Origin: Paenibacillus prosopidis
Lineage (GTDB): Bacteria > Bacillota > Bacilli > Paenibacillales > Paenibacillaceae
Assembly: GCF_003337375.1 (NCBI RefSeq)
Contig: NZ_QPJD01000001.1
Location: 372,001-436,000 of the forward strand
DNA length: 64,000 nt
Direction of reading: 5' to 3'
Positions 1 through 8,692 of the stretch are shown piece by piece. A program made the translations under genes and the position numbers. Under the pieces are notes generated by a model, which had not been told where the DNA came from, ran no database searches, and saw nothing but the letters and a program-made list of their open reading frames with translations. Within the stretch, counting starts at the first letter, position 1; every line of letters starts with the position of its first letter.

Positions 1-70
1 GGTAATTCTAGAGCCGAATAAACAACCTGAATGTTTAACTGAAATCCCCGGTCACATCTCGACAAACTGA

Positions 71-90
71 GGCTCCGCTATGGCGGAGCC
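71..90 (-). terminator. Hairpin downstream of the LysM gene
   Basis: GGCTCCGC (71-78) and GCGGAGCC (83-90) form a perfect 8-bp stem with a TATG loop. It lies 23 bases past the stop of the minus-strand LysM gene. No clear T-run follows on that strand, so it is a terminator or 3'-end stabiliser. The first 112 bases hold no gene that I can see. Confidence 0.55.
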
Positions 91-112
91 TTATCTGTTA
101 GATTTCGTTGAC

Positions 113-1198
113 CTAAGCTTTTGGAATTTTCAGCACCGTGCCGGCTTTTACATCATCAATATTTACAATATGATTGTAACCCGCGATGAACGTAACATAT
201 TTGTCGGAGCCGTAATAGATTTTGGAGATGCTGTAGAGCGTCTCGCCACTCTTTACGGTATGATCGGATGTCTCGTAATCGGGAGAAGATTCTACTGCGC
301 CATTTTCTTCATCCGGCTTGTAGTTTTTCAGGGACGGAATGAGAAGGTTGGTGCCTGCTTTCAAGCCTACATTTTTATCAAGCTTGTTTTCTTTCGCAAT
401 ATAATCCACATATTCCGCTGATTTGTAGAACATTCTGGAAATCATTGATAGGGTATCGCCTGCTTGGATCAGATAGGTAGCCGGCAAATTAATTTTTGAA
501 TAGTCTTTGGTTCCCTGCTGGCTGCCATTTATCGAGCGGGTTGTTGATGACAATGCTGGAATCTTAAGCGTATCTCCGGCTTTCATATCATTAATAAACA
601 AGATATGGTTATGCGCTGCAAGCAGCGCATAATGCTCCTTAGATTGATAGAACTTCTCGGATATTAAGCGTAGCGTATCGCCTTTTTGGACAACATAGGT
701 GGTTGGAAGCTTCACCGTTTTAGTAGGGGCTTCCGTTGATTTATTGCCATAATCCTTTTTTTCTTGCGTTAGTTTTTCTGTCTGTGCAGGCATAGACATC
801 TCCGTCGGCTTATCACTTTCTCTGACTGGTGTGTTGGATGCAGTAGGAGCAGGCTCTTCCGTCACATCATCGTAATCCTCTGTAGGCTCCTGTTCCTCTT
901 CACTATTAACGGTTCCGGCGGGGATGGGGTCAGCTTCCAATGGCTCGTTTCCGCCTTTCCCATTATTAAGGGAATCCGAATCAGAGGGCTCGCCAATTCT
1001 GTTCTGCCCACTGGCTCGCTCGGTATTCCCGGCAGCAAGCGGAAGCTTAGAATCAACTTTATTCGTATATTTGCCGTACAATACTCCGCAAATGCCAACA
1101 AGAATGATGACTATCGCCAGATAGATGATAAGACTTGGCTTTAAAGATGCCAGTCTGCCTTTGGAATGGTTGCTGCTGCGTGTGGATCTCTTATTCAA
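113..1198 (-). CDS. Membrane-anchored protein with three LysM domains
   Basis: A short basic N-terminus is followed by one membrane helix (about residues 22-41), then an acidic Pro/Thr/Glu-rich linker (about 55-160). Three LysM domains follow at about 168-215, 241-289 and 313-360, each with the YxVxxGDTLxxIS pattern and a closing KIP or LIP. LysM binds N-acetylglucosamine glycans, so the protein probably tethers the membrane to peptidoglycan from outside. No catalytic domain is visible. The frame opens at a TTG at 1225, but AAAGGAG lies inside that extension and is correctly spaced (10 nt) from the TTG at 1198, which I take as the start. It faces away from the amidase gene at 1467. Confidence 0.85.
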   Translation of the reverse strand: MNKRSTRSSNHSKGRLASLKPSLIIYLAIVIILVGICGVLYGKYTNKVDSKLPLAAGNTERASGQNRIGEPSDSDSLNNGKGGNEPLEADPIPAGTVNSEEEQEPTEDYDDVTEEPAPTASNTPVRESDKPTEMSMPAQTEKLTQEKKDYGNKSTEAPTKTVKLPTTYVVQKGDTLRLISEKFYQSKEHYALLAAHNHILFINDMKAGDTLKIPALSSTTRSINGSQQGTKDYSKINLPATYLIQAGDTLSMISRMFYKSAEYVDYIAKENKLDKNVGLKAGTNLLIPSLKNYKPDEENGAVESSPDYETSDHTVKSGETLYSISKIYYGSDKYVTFIAGYNHIVNIDDVKAGTVLKIPKA

Positions 1199-1396
1199 AA
1201 CGTAATCTTCTCCTTTGTTCCTCAACTTAATCCTATTCTAACGGACATATTGAACTCTGTGGAATGGGCCTAAACAGCCAATTCATTCTCAACGAGCGCT
1301 GGAAAATTCATATCACAATGAATCAATTGGACAGTAATCCTCTTAAGAAAGACTAGTTTTTTGGTGGCGCATGGAGAATGGGGGCTTAATATAGGT

Positions 1397-1426
1397 CTGC
1401 ACGGATCTAGTAATTTCAGGTATAAT
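1397..1426 (+). promoter_or_regulatory. Candidate promoter of the amidase gene
   Basis: TATAAT at 1421-1426 is preceded at 18 bp by CTGCAC (1397-1402), a weak -35. The inverted repeat TAGGTCT (1392-1398) / AGACCTA (1430-1436) brackets the core promoter and could be an operator. The binding factor is unknown. Confidence 0.45.
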
Positions 1427-1466
1427 AATAGACCTACATATCCTAAGAATACTAAAGGAGACTTGT

Positions 1467-2570
1467 ATGAAAAAAATTGTATACCTTACAATTTTGATCT
1501 GTGGGTTGATTAGCATTTCCGGTTATATACCAAACCGGGCGGAAGCAAGCGGTAGTTATAAAGCCAAGGTATACACCGACTCATTGAATGTCCGCAGCGA
1601 GCCTTCACTTGAATCGTCGATCGTGGGTGCGGTGAAGAATGGCGAGATGGTCACCGTTTCGAATGAAGAGTTTGGCTGGCTGCGCATCAAGTCGGACCGG
1701 GTCTCCGGCTGGGTGGCAGGTTATTATTTAAAGAAGGTCGAGGGCAATGTCGTTACTGCATCGGCGACAGATGACAGTGTGCAAAAGAGTTCTGCAGCCA
1801 CCCAGGCGACTGTGCTGGTGGATGCGCTGCGGATCAGGGCCGGCGCCGGATTGAACTATAACATTCTGGGATACCTGAAAAAAGGTGAGGCTGTTACGAT
1901 AATGGACAACCGGGAAGGATGGGTTGGGATCCAGACTCCGGATGGGCAATTCGGCTGGGTGTCAGATCGTTATATCGTGAAGGACGCAATACAAACTGTG
2001 GCGGTTTCTTCGGGAAAATCGAAGGGACTTAAAGGGAAAGTAATCGTTATTGACCCCGGTCACGGTGGAGACGATCCCGGAGCGATCGGAACGAAATATG
2101 AAAGCAATGAGAAAAAACTTAATTTGAGTACCTCCTTATACCTCGAGGATGAGCTTCGCAGCCGCGGAGCGCGCGTCCTCATGACAAGAACGAAAGATGA
2201 GGAGAAGCCCGAGCTTTCCCACAGGGTCAAGATTAGCGAATCCGCCGGTGCAGACGCTTTCGTCAGCATCCATTATAATTCTTCAGAGAATAATACGTCC
2301 GGCATACTAACTTTCTATTATTCGGAAACGAAAGATCGGCCATTGGCACGCGCGATAGAAAACAGACTTGCGGATGGCATCGGCTTGAAGAGCAACGGGA
2401 TTTCTTTCGGCAATCTTCACGTTTTGCGGGAAAATGATACGGTATCCTCACTCGTGGAGCTCGGTTTCTTAACCAACTCAAAAGATGAATCTATCGTCCG
2501 CGGCTCCGACTACCAGAAGAAAGCAGCCAAAGCAATTGCGAATGGGCTGGAGGATTACTTCAGCAGGTAA
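1467..2570 (+). CDS. N-acetylmuramoyl-L-alanine amidase with two SH3b domains
   Basis: Secreted peptidoglycan hydrolase that cleaves the MurNAc-L-Ala bond. The order is signal peptide (about 1-27), bacterial SH3 domain (about 33-90), second SH3 domain (about 115-172), then an Amidase_3 catalytic domain (about 191-365). The zinc and catalytic residues of Amidase_3 are present: H199 in DPGHGG, E215 in SNEKKLN, H269 in SIHYN and E331 in VELGF. AAAGGAG lies 6 nt before the ATG. It is a single gene divergent from the LysM protein and probably works in wall turnover or cell separation. Confidence 0.92.
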   Translation: MKKIVYLTILICGLISISGYIPNRAEASGSYKAKVYTDSLNVRSEPSLESSIVGAVKNGEMVTVSNEEFGWLRIKSDRVSGWVAGYYLKKVEGNVVTASATDDSVQKSSAATQATVLVDALRIRAGAGLNYNILGYLKKGEAVTIMDNREGWVGIQTPDGQFGWVSDRYIVKDAIQTVAVSSGKSKGLKGKVIVIDPGHGGDDPGAIGTKYESNEKKLNLSTSLYLEDELRSRGARVLMTRTKDEEKPELSHRVKISESAGADAFVSIHYNSSENNTSGILTFYYSETKDRPLARAIENRLADGIGLKSNGISFGNLHVLRENDTVSSLVELGFLTNSKDESIVRGSDYQKKAAKAIANGLEDYFSR

Positions 2571-2719
2571 CTCATAAAGAGGGAATGCCGTTACGACAAA
2601 GATATGATAGCCGCTTGTGAATTTACGGATCGCTAAGCGGCTCAATCCATCTTCAAACGTAGCTGCTCAGCCTCATTTTCAAGATGTTCAATTAACTTCT
2701 GACGATCAATCCTCAAACT

Positions 2720-2935
2720 GTGCCTCTATATCTCGAATCACAAAACGATGCTCCATCTACCATAAATCTGGAGGTGCTGAGCCTGGTCGTAGAGGGCATG
2801 TCCAATGCCGATATATCCAGACGGTTGGAGCTAAGCCCTAAAACGGTCTCGAATTATTTGACGAATATATTCAACAAGCTGCAAGTGTCCGATCGTTCAG
2901 AAGCAATTGCGAAGGCGAAAGCAATCAGTCTGTAA
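2720..2935 (+). pseudogene. C-terminal remnant of a LuxR/NarL-type regulator
   Basis: The last ~55 residues match a LuxR HTH: VLSLVVEGMSNADISRRL, then LSPKTVSNYLTNIFNKL, then a short Ala-rich tail. The usual N-terminal receiver domain is missing. No ribosome site precedes the possible GTG at 2720, and the sequence back to 2571 has no matching frame. It is best read as the surviving 3' end of a response regulator. A short expressed HTH protein cannot be excluded. Confidence 0.7.
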
Positions 2936-3031
2936 TAAAGAAATCGTTTTTTATCTCAATCAGACTTTTTTGAAGCCGTTGAGCTAACAGGCAGATTTGC
3001 TTCACAAAAAGCTAGCTTCTATCTCAAAAAT

Positions 3032-3059
3032 ATAACGCAGCCAGATAAGGCTGCGTTAT
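3032..3059. terminator. Strong hairpin after the LuxR remnant
   Basis: ATAACGCAGCC (3032-3042) and GGCTGCGTTAT (3049-3059) form a perfect 11-bp stem with a 6-base loop. No immediate T-run follows; TTTTTT comes about 18 bases later. The rest of 2936-3193 shows no gene. Confidence 0.55.
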
Positions 3060-3193
3060 CTGCGCGGGAACGGGGTTTTTTCTCAATCAGAAGATTCCTA
3101 CGAGGCTTTAAAATCGTCATCAAGCTGCACGGTTAAGTCATTATATAAATGTACGTTCTAGATTGTTAGTGCGACGTGTAGAGACACGACGCT

Positions 3194-3865
3194 TCAAAAA
3201 ATTGTGGTATCAGGGTCAAACCCGTTCCAGATGACCGTCCGCTCCACTGGGAAACGGGAGGTAGCTCGGGCGGGTTTAGCCGCCTTGCCAATGGCAACGA
3301 GAAGGATCGGAACATAACGCGGCGGGACATTGAACGCTTTGACGAAGGCGTCGGCGTCGAAGCCGACCATCGGGCCGGAATCGAGACCATTCGCTTTTGC
3401 GGCGAGCATAAGCTGCATAGCGGCCAACGATGCGTTGCGAATCGCTTCGTCGCGCCGATAGGAGGAAGATTCGCTAACCGCATAAGCCTCTTCGATTTGA
3501 GCGAACAGGATTTGATGGGAATTATAGCCTGAGTAAGCATCTTCAAGTCCTGCCCGGATGACGGGCCCGTACACGGATTCGGCATTCCGGTTGGCCTCCA
3601 AGTCCCCGAGTATGGCGATGGTAACTGAAGCATCGACGACTTGTTTTTGGCCATTCGCGATAGGAAGCAGCTTTTCCTTGGCTGCCGCCTCGGTAATGGC
3701 GACGAACTTCCAATGCTGAAGATTCCAAGACGACGGGGCGCTGCCTGCAATTTCCAGGAGCTCCTTGATTTCTTGTTCGCTAAGTTTGTGCGAGGCATCA
3801 AAATATCTGACGGAATGACGTTCACGGAATAAGGTGAAATTATCGGTTTGCATAGTGGATGACAT
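3194..3865 (-). CDS. Nitroreductase family protein
   Basis: FMN-dependent NAD(P)H oxidoreductase of the nitroreductase superfamily, 223 aa. The FMN-phosphate-binding RHSVRYFD is near the N-terminus, followed by the conserved SAPSSWNLQHWKFV. Later features are GLDSGPMVGFD and the C-terminal region around PILLVAIGKAAKPARA. The substrate is not deducible; relatives reduce nitroaromatics, quinones or flavins. The start is the ATG at 3865 with AAAGGAG 10 nt upstream; an in-frame TTG at 3871 is too close to that site. It is followed on the same strand by a DMT transporter (33 bp gap on the 5' side), so the two may be cotranscribed. Confidence 0.88.
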   Translation of the reverse strand: MSSTMQTDNFTLFRERHSVRYFDASHKLSEQEIKELLEIAGSAPSSWNLQHWKFVAITEAAAKEKLLPIANGQKQVVDASVTIAILGDLEANRNAESVYGPVIRAGLEDAYSGYNSHQILFAQIEEAYAVSESSSYRRDEAIRNASLAAMQLMLAAKANGLDSGPMVGFDADAFVKAFNVPPRYVPILLVAIGKAAKPARATSRFPVERTVIWNGFDPDTTIF

Positions 3866-3898
3866 TTCCAATCGACTCCTTTGATTAATCTGTGAGCC

Positions 3899-4846
3899 TT
3901 ATCCGGCTTTTGCGCGATTTGTGTTTAGAACTTGCCTCTCGCTTTTTTTTCCGAGGAGATTGGTTCCCATGACACCGGCAAAAATAAGCGCAGAACCGGC
4001 GATATGGTACATTCGGACTTCCTCCCCAAGCAAAAGCGCTCCGGCAGCGATAGACACAATCGTCGATAGATTGAAAAATACGCTCATTTTGGATGCTTCG
4101 ATTCTGGACAAGGCATAGTTTGAACTAAGCGCCGTAACCAGTGTGGACAAGATGCCAAGATAGAGGATGGCGACGATAAACGTACCGCTGGCAAGCGGAG
4201 AGAACAATTGATCGAGCGTTCCTGCGGCTGCATGCCCGGCAAGTGAGGCCCCAAGGAAAGAAAGAAAGGCAATGCCCAGCATGACATACGTAATCTCCGC
4301 AGGACTGAACGATTTGAGCACCAGCCTCGCGAGCACGCCGTACCCTGCCACTACCAGGCAAGACAGGAACAAGAGAACAATCCCCGTCATGTTGGACCAA
4401 TCGATGCGGCTGCCCTTCATGATAAAGATGAACAGGACTCCGCTGACCGACAGACAGATGGATAGCTTTTGCATGAGGGTAGTCCTTTCTTTCAAAAACA
4501 GGAACGCCAGCAGCACCGTTAAAACCGGTGTGAAAGCAAACAGAATGCCCCCTTCGCTGGATGTGGCATACTGCAGGCCGTAGGATTGGAGCGTGAAAAA
4601 TCCCACCGGATACAGGGTGGCCAAGAGCAGCACCTTGTGAAGCTTCTTCCCGCGGTATTCCAAACGGACCCGGCCCAGCAGGACGGGAATGGACATAACG
4701 GCGAAGGATGCGGCAAACCGGAATGTCAGCGTATCCAGGGGCTCAGCGAATTCGAGCGCAATCTTAGTGAATAAAAATGAAAATCCCATGATCATAGCAT
4801 TCATAACCGCGCATAGATAAGCAAGTTTCAATCCGGATGGATTCAT
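3899..4846 (-). CDS. DMT-superfamily transporter with EamA repeats
   Basis: 315 aa with about ten hydrophobic helices in two EamA repeats (about residues 10-140 and 155-295). This is the 10-TM drug/metabolite exporter fold found in amino-acid and metabolite exporters. AAGGAGG precedes the ATG at a slightly long distance. The gene is divergent from a MocR-type regulator at 5007, an arrangement common for MocR-controlled exporters. I infer that the regulator controls it through the 160-bp spacer. The substrate is unknown. Confidence 0.88.
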   Translation of the reverse strand: MNPSGLKLAYLCAVMNAMIMGFSFLFTKIALEFAEPLDTLTFRFAASFAVMSIPVLLGRVRLEYRGKKLHKVLLLATLYPVGFFTLQSYGLQYATSSEGGILFAFTPVLTVLLAFLFLKERTTLMQKLSICLSVSGVLFIFIMKGSRIDWSNMTGIVLLFLSCLVVAGYGVLARLVLKSFSPAEITYVMLGIAFLSFLGASLAGHAAAGTLDQLFSPLASGTFIVAILYLGILSTLVTALSSNYALSRIEASKMSVFFNLSTIVSIAAGALLLGEEVRMYHIAGSALIFAGVMGTNLLGKKSERQVLNTNRAKAG

Positions 4847-5006
4847 CGAAGCAAGTGTCCTCCTTAAACAATAGAGATATGATACTTGAAATGGTAAAAC
4901 GAAATGCAGATACCAACAACAATAAATTTCCAGAACTGTATCGATACAGTTGCTCCTATCGCGTATAATGGATTACATTTCGCTAGAGGAACGAGAGGAG
5001 AGCGGT

Positions 5007-6356
5007 ATGAAAAGATATTTGGATGTTCTCTCCGATATGGAGCAAAAAATTGACGGAGGACAATTCGTTTCGGGTCAAAAATTGCCTTCCGTCCGGGATG
5101 CCGCGAAGCTGTACAGATGCAGCATCAGCACGATTACACGGGCATACTCGGAACTTACGAAACGCCACGCCATTTACTCGATAGCTCAAAGCGGATATTA
5201 CGTGGTAGAAAAGCCGAGGAACCGGTCTAACGTCACACAGATCAAGGCAATCGATTTTGCCTCTGTGTCGCCGGATCCCAGCGTGTTTCCGTATTTGGAT
5301 TTCCAGCACTGCTTGAACAAAGCTGTAGACACGTACAAATACGATCTGTTTACCTGCGGCGATTCGAAAGGGCTGGAGACGCTTCGACATACGCTCGTTT
5401 CCCATTTGGCTACAGATCAAGTATTTGCCAAAGCGGAGCGGGTCATCGTAACGTCGGGTATTTCACCGGTGCTCGAATTATTGGCGAAGATGCCGTTTCC
5501 GAACGGGAATTCGGTTATCCTGGTCGAACAGCCGAGCTACGATCTGTATTTGCGTTTTCTTGAAGCGGAAGGCGTTCCGGTATCCGGTATCGCCCGTACG
5601 ACGGCAGGCATTGATTTGCGGAAATTGGAGGAGAAATTCAGACATGGCGGAATCAAGTTTTTCTACACCATGCCGAGGTACCACAATCCGCTCGGTACCT
5701 CGTACAGCGCGGAAGAGAGGAAAACGATCGCCCGATTGGCGAGCAAATATGATGTATACGTCGTGGAGGACGATTACATGGCCGATTTGGGCGAAGAACC
5801 GGGCCTCGATCCTATTTACGCCTATAACGGTACGTCGCACGTTGTTTATTTGAAAAGCTACTCGAAAATCATTTTCCCGGGACTCAGGCTCGGCACCGCC
5901 GTTTTGCCGGAAAAGCTGCTGGGGACGTTCCATGAATTCAAAAGATACGCGGATACCTCTCAGCTGTCCCAGGCGGCGCTCGAAGTGTATATCAAAAACG
6001 GTATGTACGAGCGGCACAAACACAAAATATGCAGCCAATATGCAGCCCGGATTCGCGCTCTGACCAAAGCGGTGCAGCGGCATAACGGCGCAGGTTTACT
6101 GGAAATATCGGATGTCCACTCCGGTATGTTCGTACAATTCAAGCTGCCTCAAACGGTCAATCTCGAACGCCTAATAGAGCGGCTTGCGGCAAAGGATGTT
6201 TTTGTCGTCTCCGGCAAGCGATTTTATTTATCGGATTATATCGAACGGGAGAAGTTTTTGCGGATCAGCATCTCACGGGCGCAGCCGGAGCAAATCGAGG
6301 AAGGGGTTCGGGAGATTATTGAAGCAGTGAGGCAGGAAGTCAGGTCCCCATCCTAA
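5007..6356 (+). CDS. MocR-type regulator (GntR HTH plus aminotransferase domain)
   Basis: 449 aa. The N-terminal winged helix (about 1-70) includes KLPSVRDAAKLYRCSISTIT. A class I/II aminotransferase-like domain follows, with VVEDDYMADLG and the PLP-lysine motif SYSKIIFPGLRLG (K287). MocR proteins use PLP or an aldimine as effector and act as transcription factors rather than enzymes. The frame extends to 4950, but GAGGAGAG just upstream of the ATG at 5007 fixes the start. It is divergent from the DMT exporter, its likely target. Confidence 0.88.
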   Translation: MKRYLDVLSDMEQKIDGGQFVSGQKLPSVRDAAKLYRCSISTITRAYSELTKRHAIYSIAQSGYYVVEKPRNRSNVTQIKAIDFASVSPDPSVFPYLDFQHCLNKAVDTYKYDLFTCGDSKGLETLRHTLVSHLATDQVFAKAERVIVTSGISPVLELLAKMPFPNGNSVILVEQPSYDLYLRFLEAEGVPVSGIARTTAGIDLRKLEEKFRHGGIKFFYTMPRYHNPLGTSYSAEERKTIARLASKYDVYVVEDDYMADLGEEPGLDPIYAYNGTSHVVYLKSYSKIIFPGLRLGTAVLPEKLLGTFHEFKRYADTSQLSQAALEVYIKNGMYERHKHKICSQYAARIRALTKAVQRHNGAGLLEISDVHSGMFVQFKLPQTVNLERLIERLAAKDVFVVSGKRFYLSDYIEREKFLRISISRAQPEQIEEGVREIIEAVRQEVRSPS

Positions 6357-6424
6357 TAGCGTAAAACAAGCCAGACAGTTATCTGGAACCGAAAGACGTT
6401 TTCATGCGGAGTTTAAAAATGCTG

Positions 6425-6477
6425 TTGACACGACACTAAATGGTGTCCTATAATAAAAGTGTCACCAAACGGTGTCC
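6425..6477 (+). promoter_or_regulatory. Promoter with two ArsR-type operators
   Basis: TTGACA (6425-6430), an 18-bp spacer and TATAAT (6449-6454) form a near-consensus promoter for the doxX-arsR-SRPBCC operon. The spacer contains GACACTAAATGGTGTC (6432-6447), an imperfect palindrome. A second copy, GTCACCAAACGGTGTC (6461-6476), covers the start region. The shared core CACYAAAYGGTGTCC recurs 29 bp apart. The position implies autorepression by the ArsR protein encoded downstream. Confidence 0.75.
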
Positions 6478-6554
6478 AATAAGAAGTAATTAGTCATTTG
6501 GAAAGTTTGGAACCTGAATAAGTTTCAATTGAAACAATTATGAGGAGGAAACAA

Positions 6555-6977
6555 ATGATTAAGATTATCGGTGTTGAAAAAACCGCGAAAGCAGAAACCC
6601 AGCCCCGAGGAAAAATGATTGCTTATTGGACAGTCACATTACTACTCGCAGCAGCTGTTATGTTAAGTGGTATCGGGCAACTGATGCAATATGGGGGAAA
6701 CCTCGAGTTAGTAACGAATCTTGGTTACCCATTATACGTCTTGACCATTCTCGGGATTTGGAAAGTGCTTGGAGCCATCGCTCTCGTCATGCCAGGTTTT
6801 CCCCGGCTTAAAGAATGGGTCTACGCTGGTATCTTCTTTTTAATGACAGGTGCAGCTTTATCTCATGCGTTTGCTAACGATTATGGTGATTACGGGTTTA
6901 ATCTTATCCTTCCGCTTTCATATGCTGCACTAAACATAGCCTCGTGGGCGCTGCGTCCGAAGAACCGCAAAATTTAG
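6555..6977 (+). CDS. DoxX-like four-helix membrane protein
   Basis: 140 aa with four hydrophobic segments. The layout matches small DoxX-like (DoxX_2) proteins, including LGIWKVLGAIAL and FPRLKEWVYAG between helices. TGAGGAGGA precedes the ATG at 6555; an upstream in-frame ATG at 6540 has no ribosome site. It is the first gene of an operon with an ArsR repressor and an AHSA1/SRPBCC protein. That triplet recurs in Bacillota, but its physiological role is not established, so I infer none beyond a membrane redox or stress function. Confidence 0.82.
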   Translation: MIKIIGVEKTAKAETQPRGKMIAYWTVTLLLAAAVMLSGIGQLMQYGGNLELVTNLGYPLYVLTILGIWKVLGAIALVMPGFPRLKEWVYAGIFFLMTGAALSHAFANDYGDYGFNLILPLSYAALNIASWALRPKNRKI

Positions 6978-7051
6978 GTAGGTGGTGGAATTAACGGCTG
7001 TCCCTTCGTACCGCCAATAGATTTCTACTACAGAAAATTGGAGGGAGTGCT

Positions 7052-7381
7052 GTGAGCGAGAACAACCCGTTGCGGGATGTGTTTGACGCGGTTGCAGATC
7101 CAACTAGGCGCCGACTGATTCGTCTGTTAGCAGAGGCAGAGGAGATACCGCTTCATGAATTAACGGCACAGTTTGAAATGGGCCGTACAGCGGTATCCAA
7201 GCATTTGACAATCCTTAAAGAGGCCGGACTGGTACTTGACCGAAAAGTCGGCAGAGAAACGCGATTTAGGCTAAACGCCTCTCCACTCAGCGAAATTCAA
7301 GATTGGGTGGCTTTCTACAGCAAGTTCTGGAGTACGAATATGTTGCGCTTGAACCAACTATTAGAGGAGGAAGAAGAATGA
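7052..7381 (+). CDS. ArsR-family winged-helix regulator
   Basis: 109 aa HTH_20/ArsR fold: VFDAVADPTRRRLIRLLAE, the recognition region LHELTAQFEMGRTAVSKHLTILKEAGLV, then the wing VGRETRF. The metal-binding cysteine box of ArsR/SmtB is absent, so it belongs to the metal-independent subgroup usually paired with SRPBCC proteins. It starts at a GTG with GGAGGGAG upstream. Its stop overlaps the next start (ATGA), indicating coupled translation. Likely ligand for the two operators at 6432-6476. Confidence 0.9.
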   Translation: MSENNPLRDVFDAVADPTRRRLIRLLAEAEEIPLHELTAQFEMGRTAVSKHLTILKEAGLVLDRKVGRETRFRLNASPLSEIQDWVAFYSKFWSTNMLRLNQLLEEEEE

Positions 7382-7797
7382 GTTTAACCTTATCCTTGGA
7401 TTTTCAGTACACGACATCGATCGAGAAGCTTTGGTCCGCCTTAACCGATTCAAGCAAGCTTGCCAAGTGGGTGGCCAACATCCAGACCGGTGAGGCGATG
7501 GAAAATGATTTTAAGCCCGTCGTAGGACACCGTTTTCAGTTTCGTACTCAGCCGTCCGAATATTGGGATGGAATTATAGACGGCGAAGTGCTTATCGTGG
7601 ACGCACCAAACCGGGTGTCCTACACCTGGGCCAGTGGAGCGGAGACGCACACGATCACCTGGACGCTGCAGGATTTAGGGGACGGTAAGGTTAACCTTCA
7701 TCTCGAACAAACCGGAATCTCAAATGCTCAAGCACTGGGTGGAGCTAAGTATGGCTGGAGTAAATGGTGCGGCGAGCTTGAAAAGGCTTTGGCCTAG
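7378..7797 (+). CDS. SRPBCC (AHSA1-like) domain protein
   Basis: 139 aa START/Bet v1-like fold of the AHSA1 type: FQYTTSIEKLWSALTDSSKLAKW at the start, GEVLIVDAPNRVSYTW in the middle, and GWSKWCGELEKAL as the closing helix. Such proteins have a hydrophobic cavity, and those paired with ArsR proteins may bind the inducer. The start is the ATG overlapping the arsR stop by 4 bp, preceded by GAGGAGGAAGA. Last gene of the doxX operon. Confidence 0.85.
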   Translation: MSLTLSLDFQYTTSIEKLWSALTDSSKLAKWVANIQTGEAMENDFKPVVGHRFQFRTQPSEYWDGIIDGEVLIVDAPNRVSYTWASGAETHTITWTLQDLGDGKVNLHLEQTGISNAQALGGAKYGWSKWCGELEKALA

Positions 7798-7842
7798 CTG
7801 TATTCAAGCATCCATCGAAAAATTGAAAAGGGGTGTTCCTTG

Positions 7843-8436
7843 ATGACAAAAGGGGAAAGGAATCCTAAGATTGATCCATTTTTTAGTAAGGCGAAAATGT
7901 GGAAGGAAGAATTCGAGCTGCTCCGAAATATCGTTCTTGACTGCGAGTTGAAAGAAGAGTTTAAGTGGATGCATCCTTGTTACACGTTTCAGGATAAAAA
8001 CATTGTTTTAATACATGGATTTAAAGAATACTGTGCGCTTCTGTTTCACAAAGGTGCCTTGTTAAAAGATCCCCATGGTATCCTAATCCAACAAACGGAA
8101 AATGTACAGGCGGCGCGTCAGATTCGGTTCACCAATGTTCAAGAAATAGATGAGATGCAGCTTATCTTGAAAGCTTATATCGATGAAGCCATTGAAGTTG
8201 AAAAAGCCGGTTTGCAAGTGAACTATAAAAAGAATACGGAATACATAATTCCTGAAGAATTACAAAATAAATTCGTTGAAATCCCTGACTTGAAAATGGC
8301 TTTTGAAGCATTGACGCCGGGACGGCAAAGAGCGTACATTCTTCATTTTTCTGCACCCAAACAATCCAAAACTCGAGAGTCAAGGGTTGAAAAATATTTA
8401 CCGCATATTCTGGATGGAAAGGGATTAGATGATTAG
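7843..8436 (+). CDS. ydeI: YdeI-like DUF1801/OmdA-domain protein
   Basis: 197 aa. An N-terminal DUF1801-like region (about 12-115, with EEFKWMHPCYTFQDKNIVLIHGFKEYCALLF) is followed by a C-terminal bacteriocin-protection (OmdA) segment with IPEEL and AFEALTPGRQRAYILHFSAPKQSKTRESRVEK. This is the arrangement of B. subtilis YdeI. The molecular function is unknown. A TTG at 7840 directly precedes the ATG at 7843, and AAAGGGGTG could serve either. Confidence 0.8.
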   Translation: MTKGERNPKIDPFFSKAKMWKEEFELLRNIVLDCELKEEFKWMHPCYTFQDKNIVLIHGFKEYCALLFHKGALLKDPHGILIQQTENVQAARQIRFTNVQEIDEMQLILKAYIDEAIEVEKAGLQVNYKKNTEYIIPEELQNKFVEIPDLKMAFEALTPGRQRAYILHFSAPKQSKTRESRVEKYLPHILDGKGLDD

Positions 8437-8523
8437 GATATTCGATGGAAAATAGGTTTCACCCATGATACCTTCTTTCACGGATAACATCACTGGGAGT
8501 GTTCATGAATTAAACGATTAAAG

Positions 8524-8547
8524 GAGCAGTTGCCTCGGCAGCTGCTC
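8524..8547 (+). terminator. Terminator after the ydeI-like gene
   Basis: GAGCAGTTGCC (8524-8534) pairs with GGCAGCTGCTC (8537-8547), one G-U pair, followed by TTCTTATT. The rest of 8437-8692 shows no gene. TTGACA at 8638-8643 may belong to a promoter for the next gene, but no well-spaced -10 follows. Confidence 0.65.
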
Positions 8548-8692
8548 TTCTTATTACGTTGCCAGAAATAGCGGATGCAGGGGCCGCTCATGACCCTAGT
8601 CCTGCTGTCTCCGGCAAACTGCGGTAAACGGGTACGTTTGACAGAGGACGACATAAACTACAATAACCATAAATCAAGAGGGGTGCTGCCGG

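Noticed and set aside
2617..2841. 74-codon frame before the LuxR remnant
   Set aside because: No motif or ribosome site, and it overlaps the recognisable HTH in another frame.
5478..6083. 201-codon frame antisense to the MocR gene
   Set aside because: No ribosome site or motif; the opposite strand carries a complete MocR domain structure.
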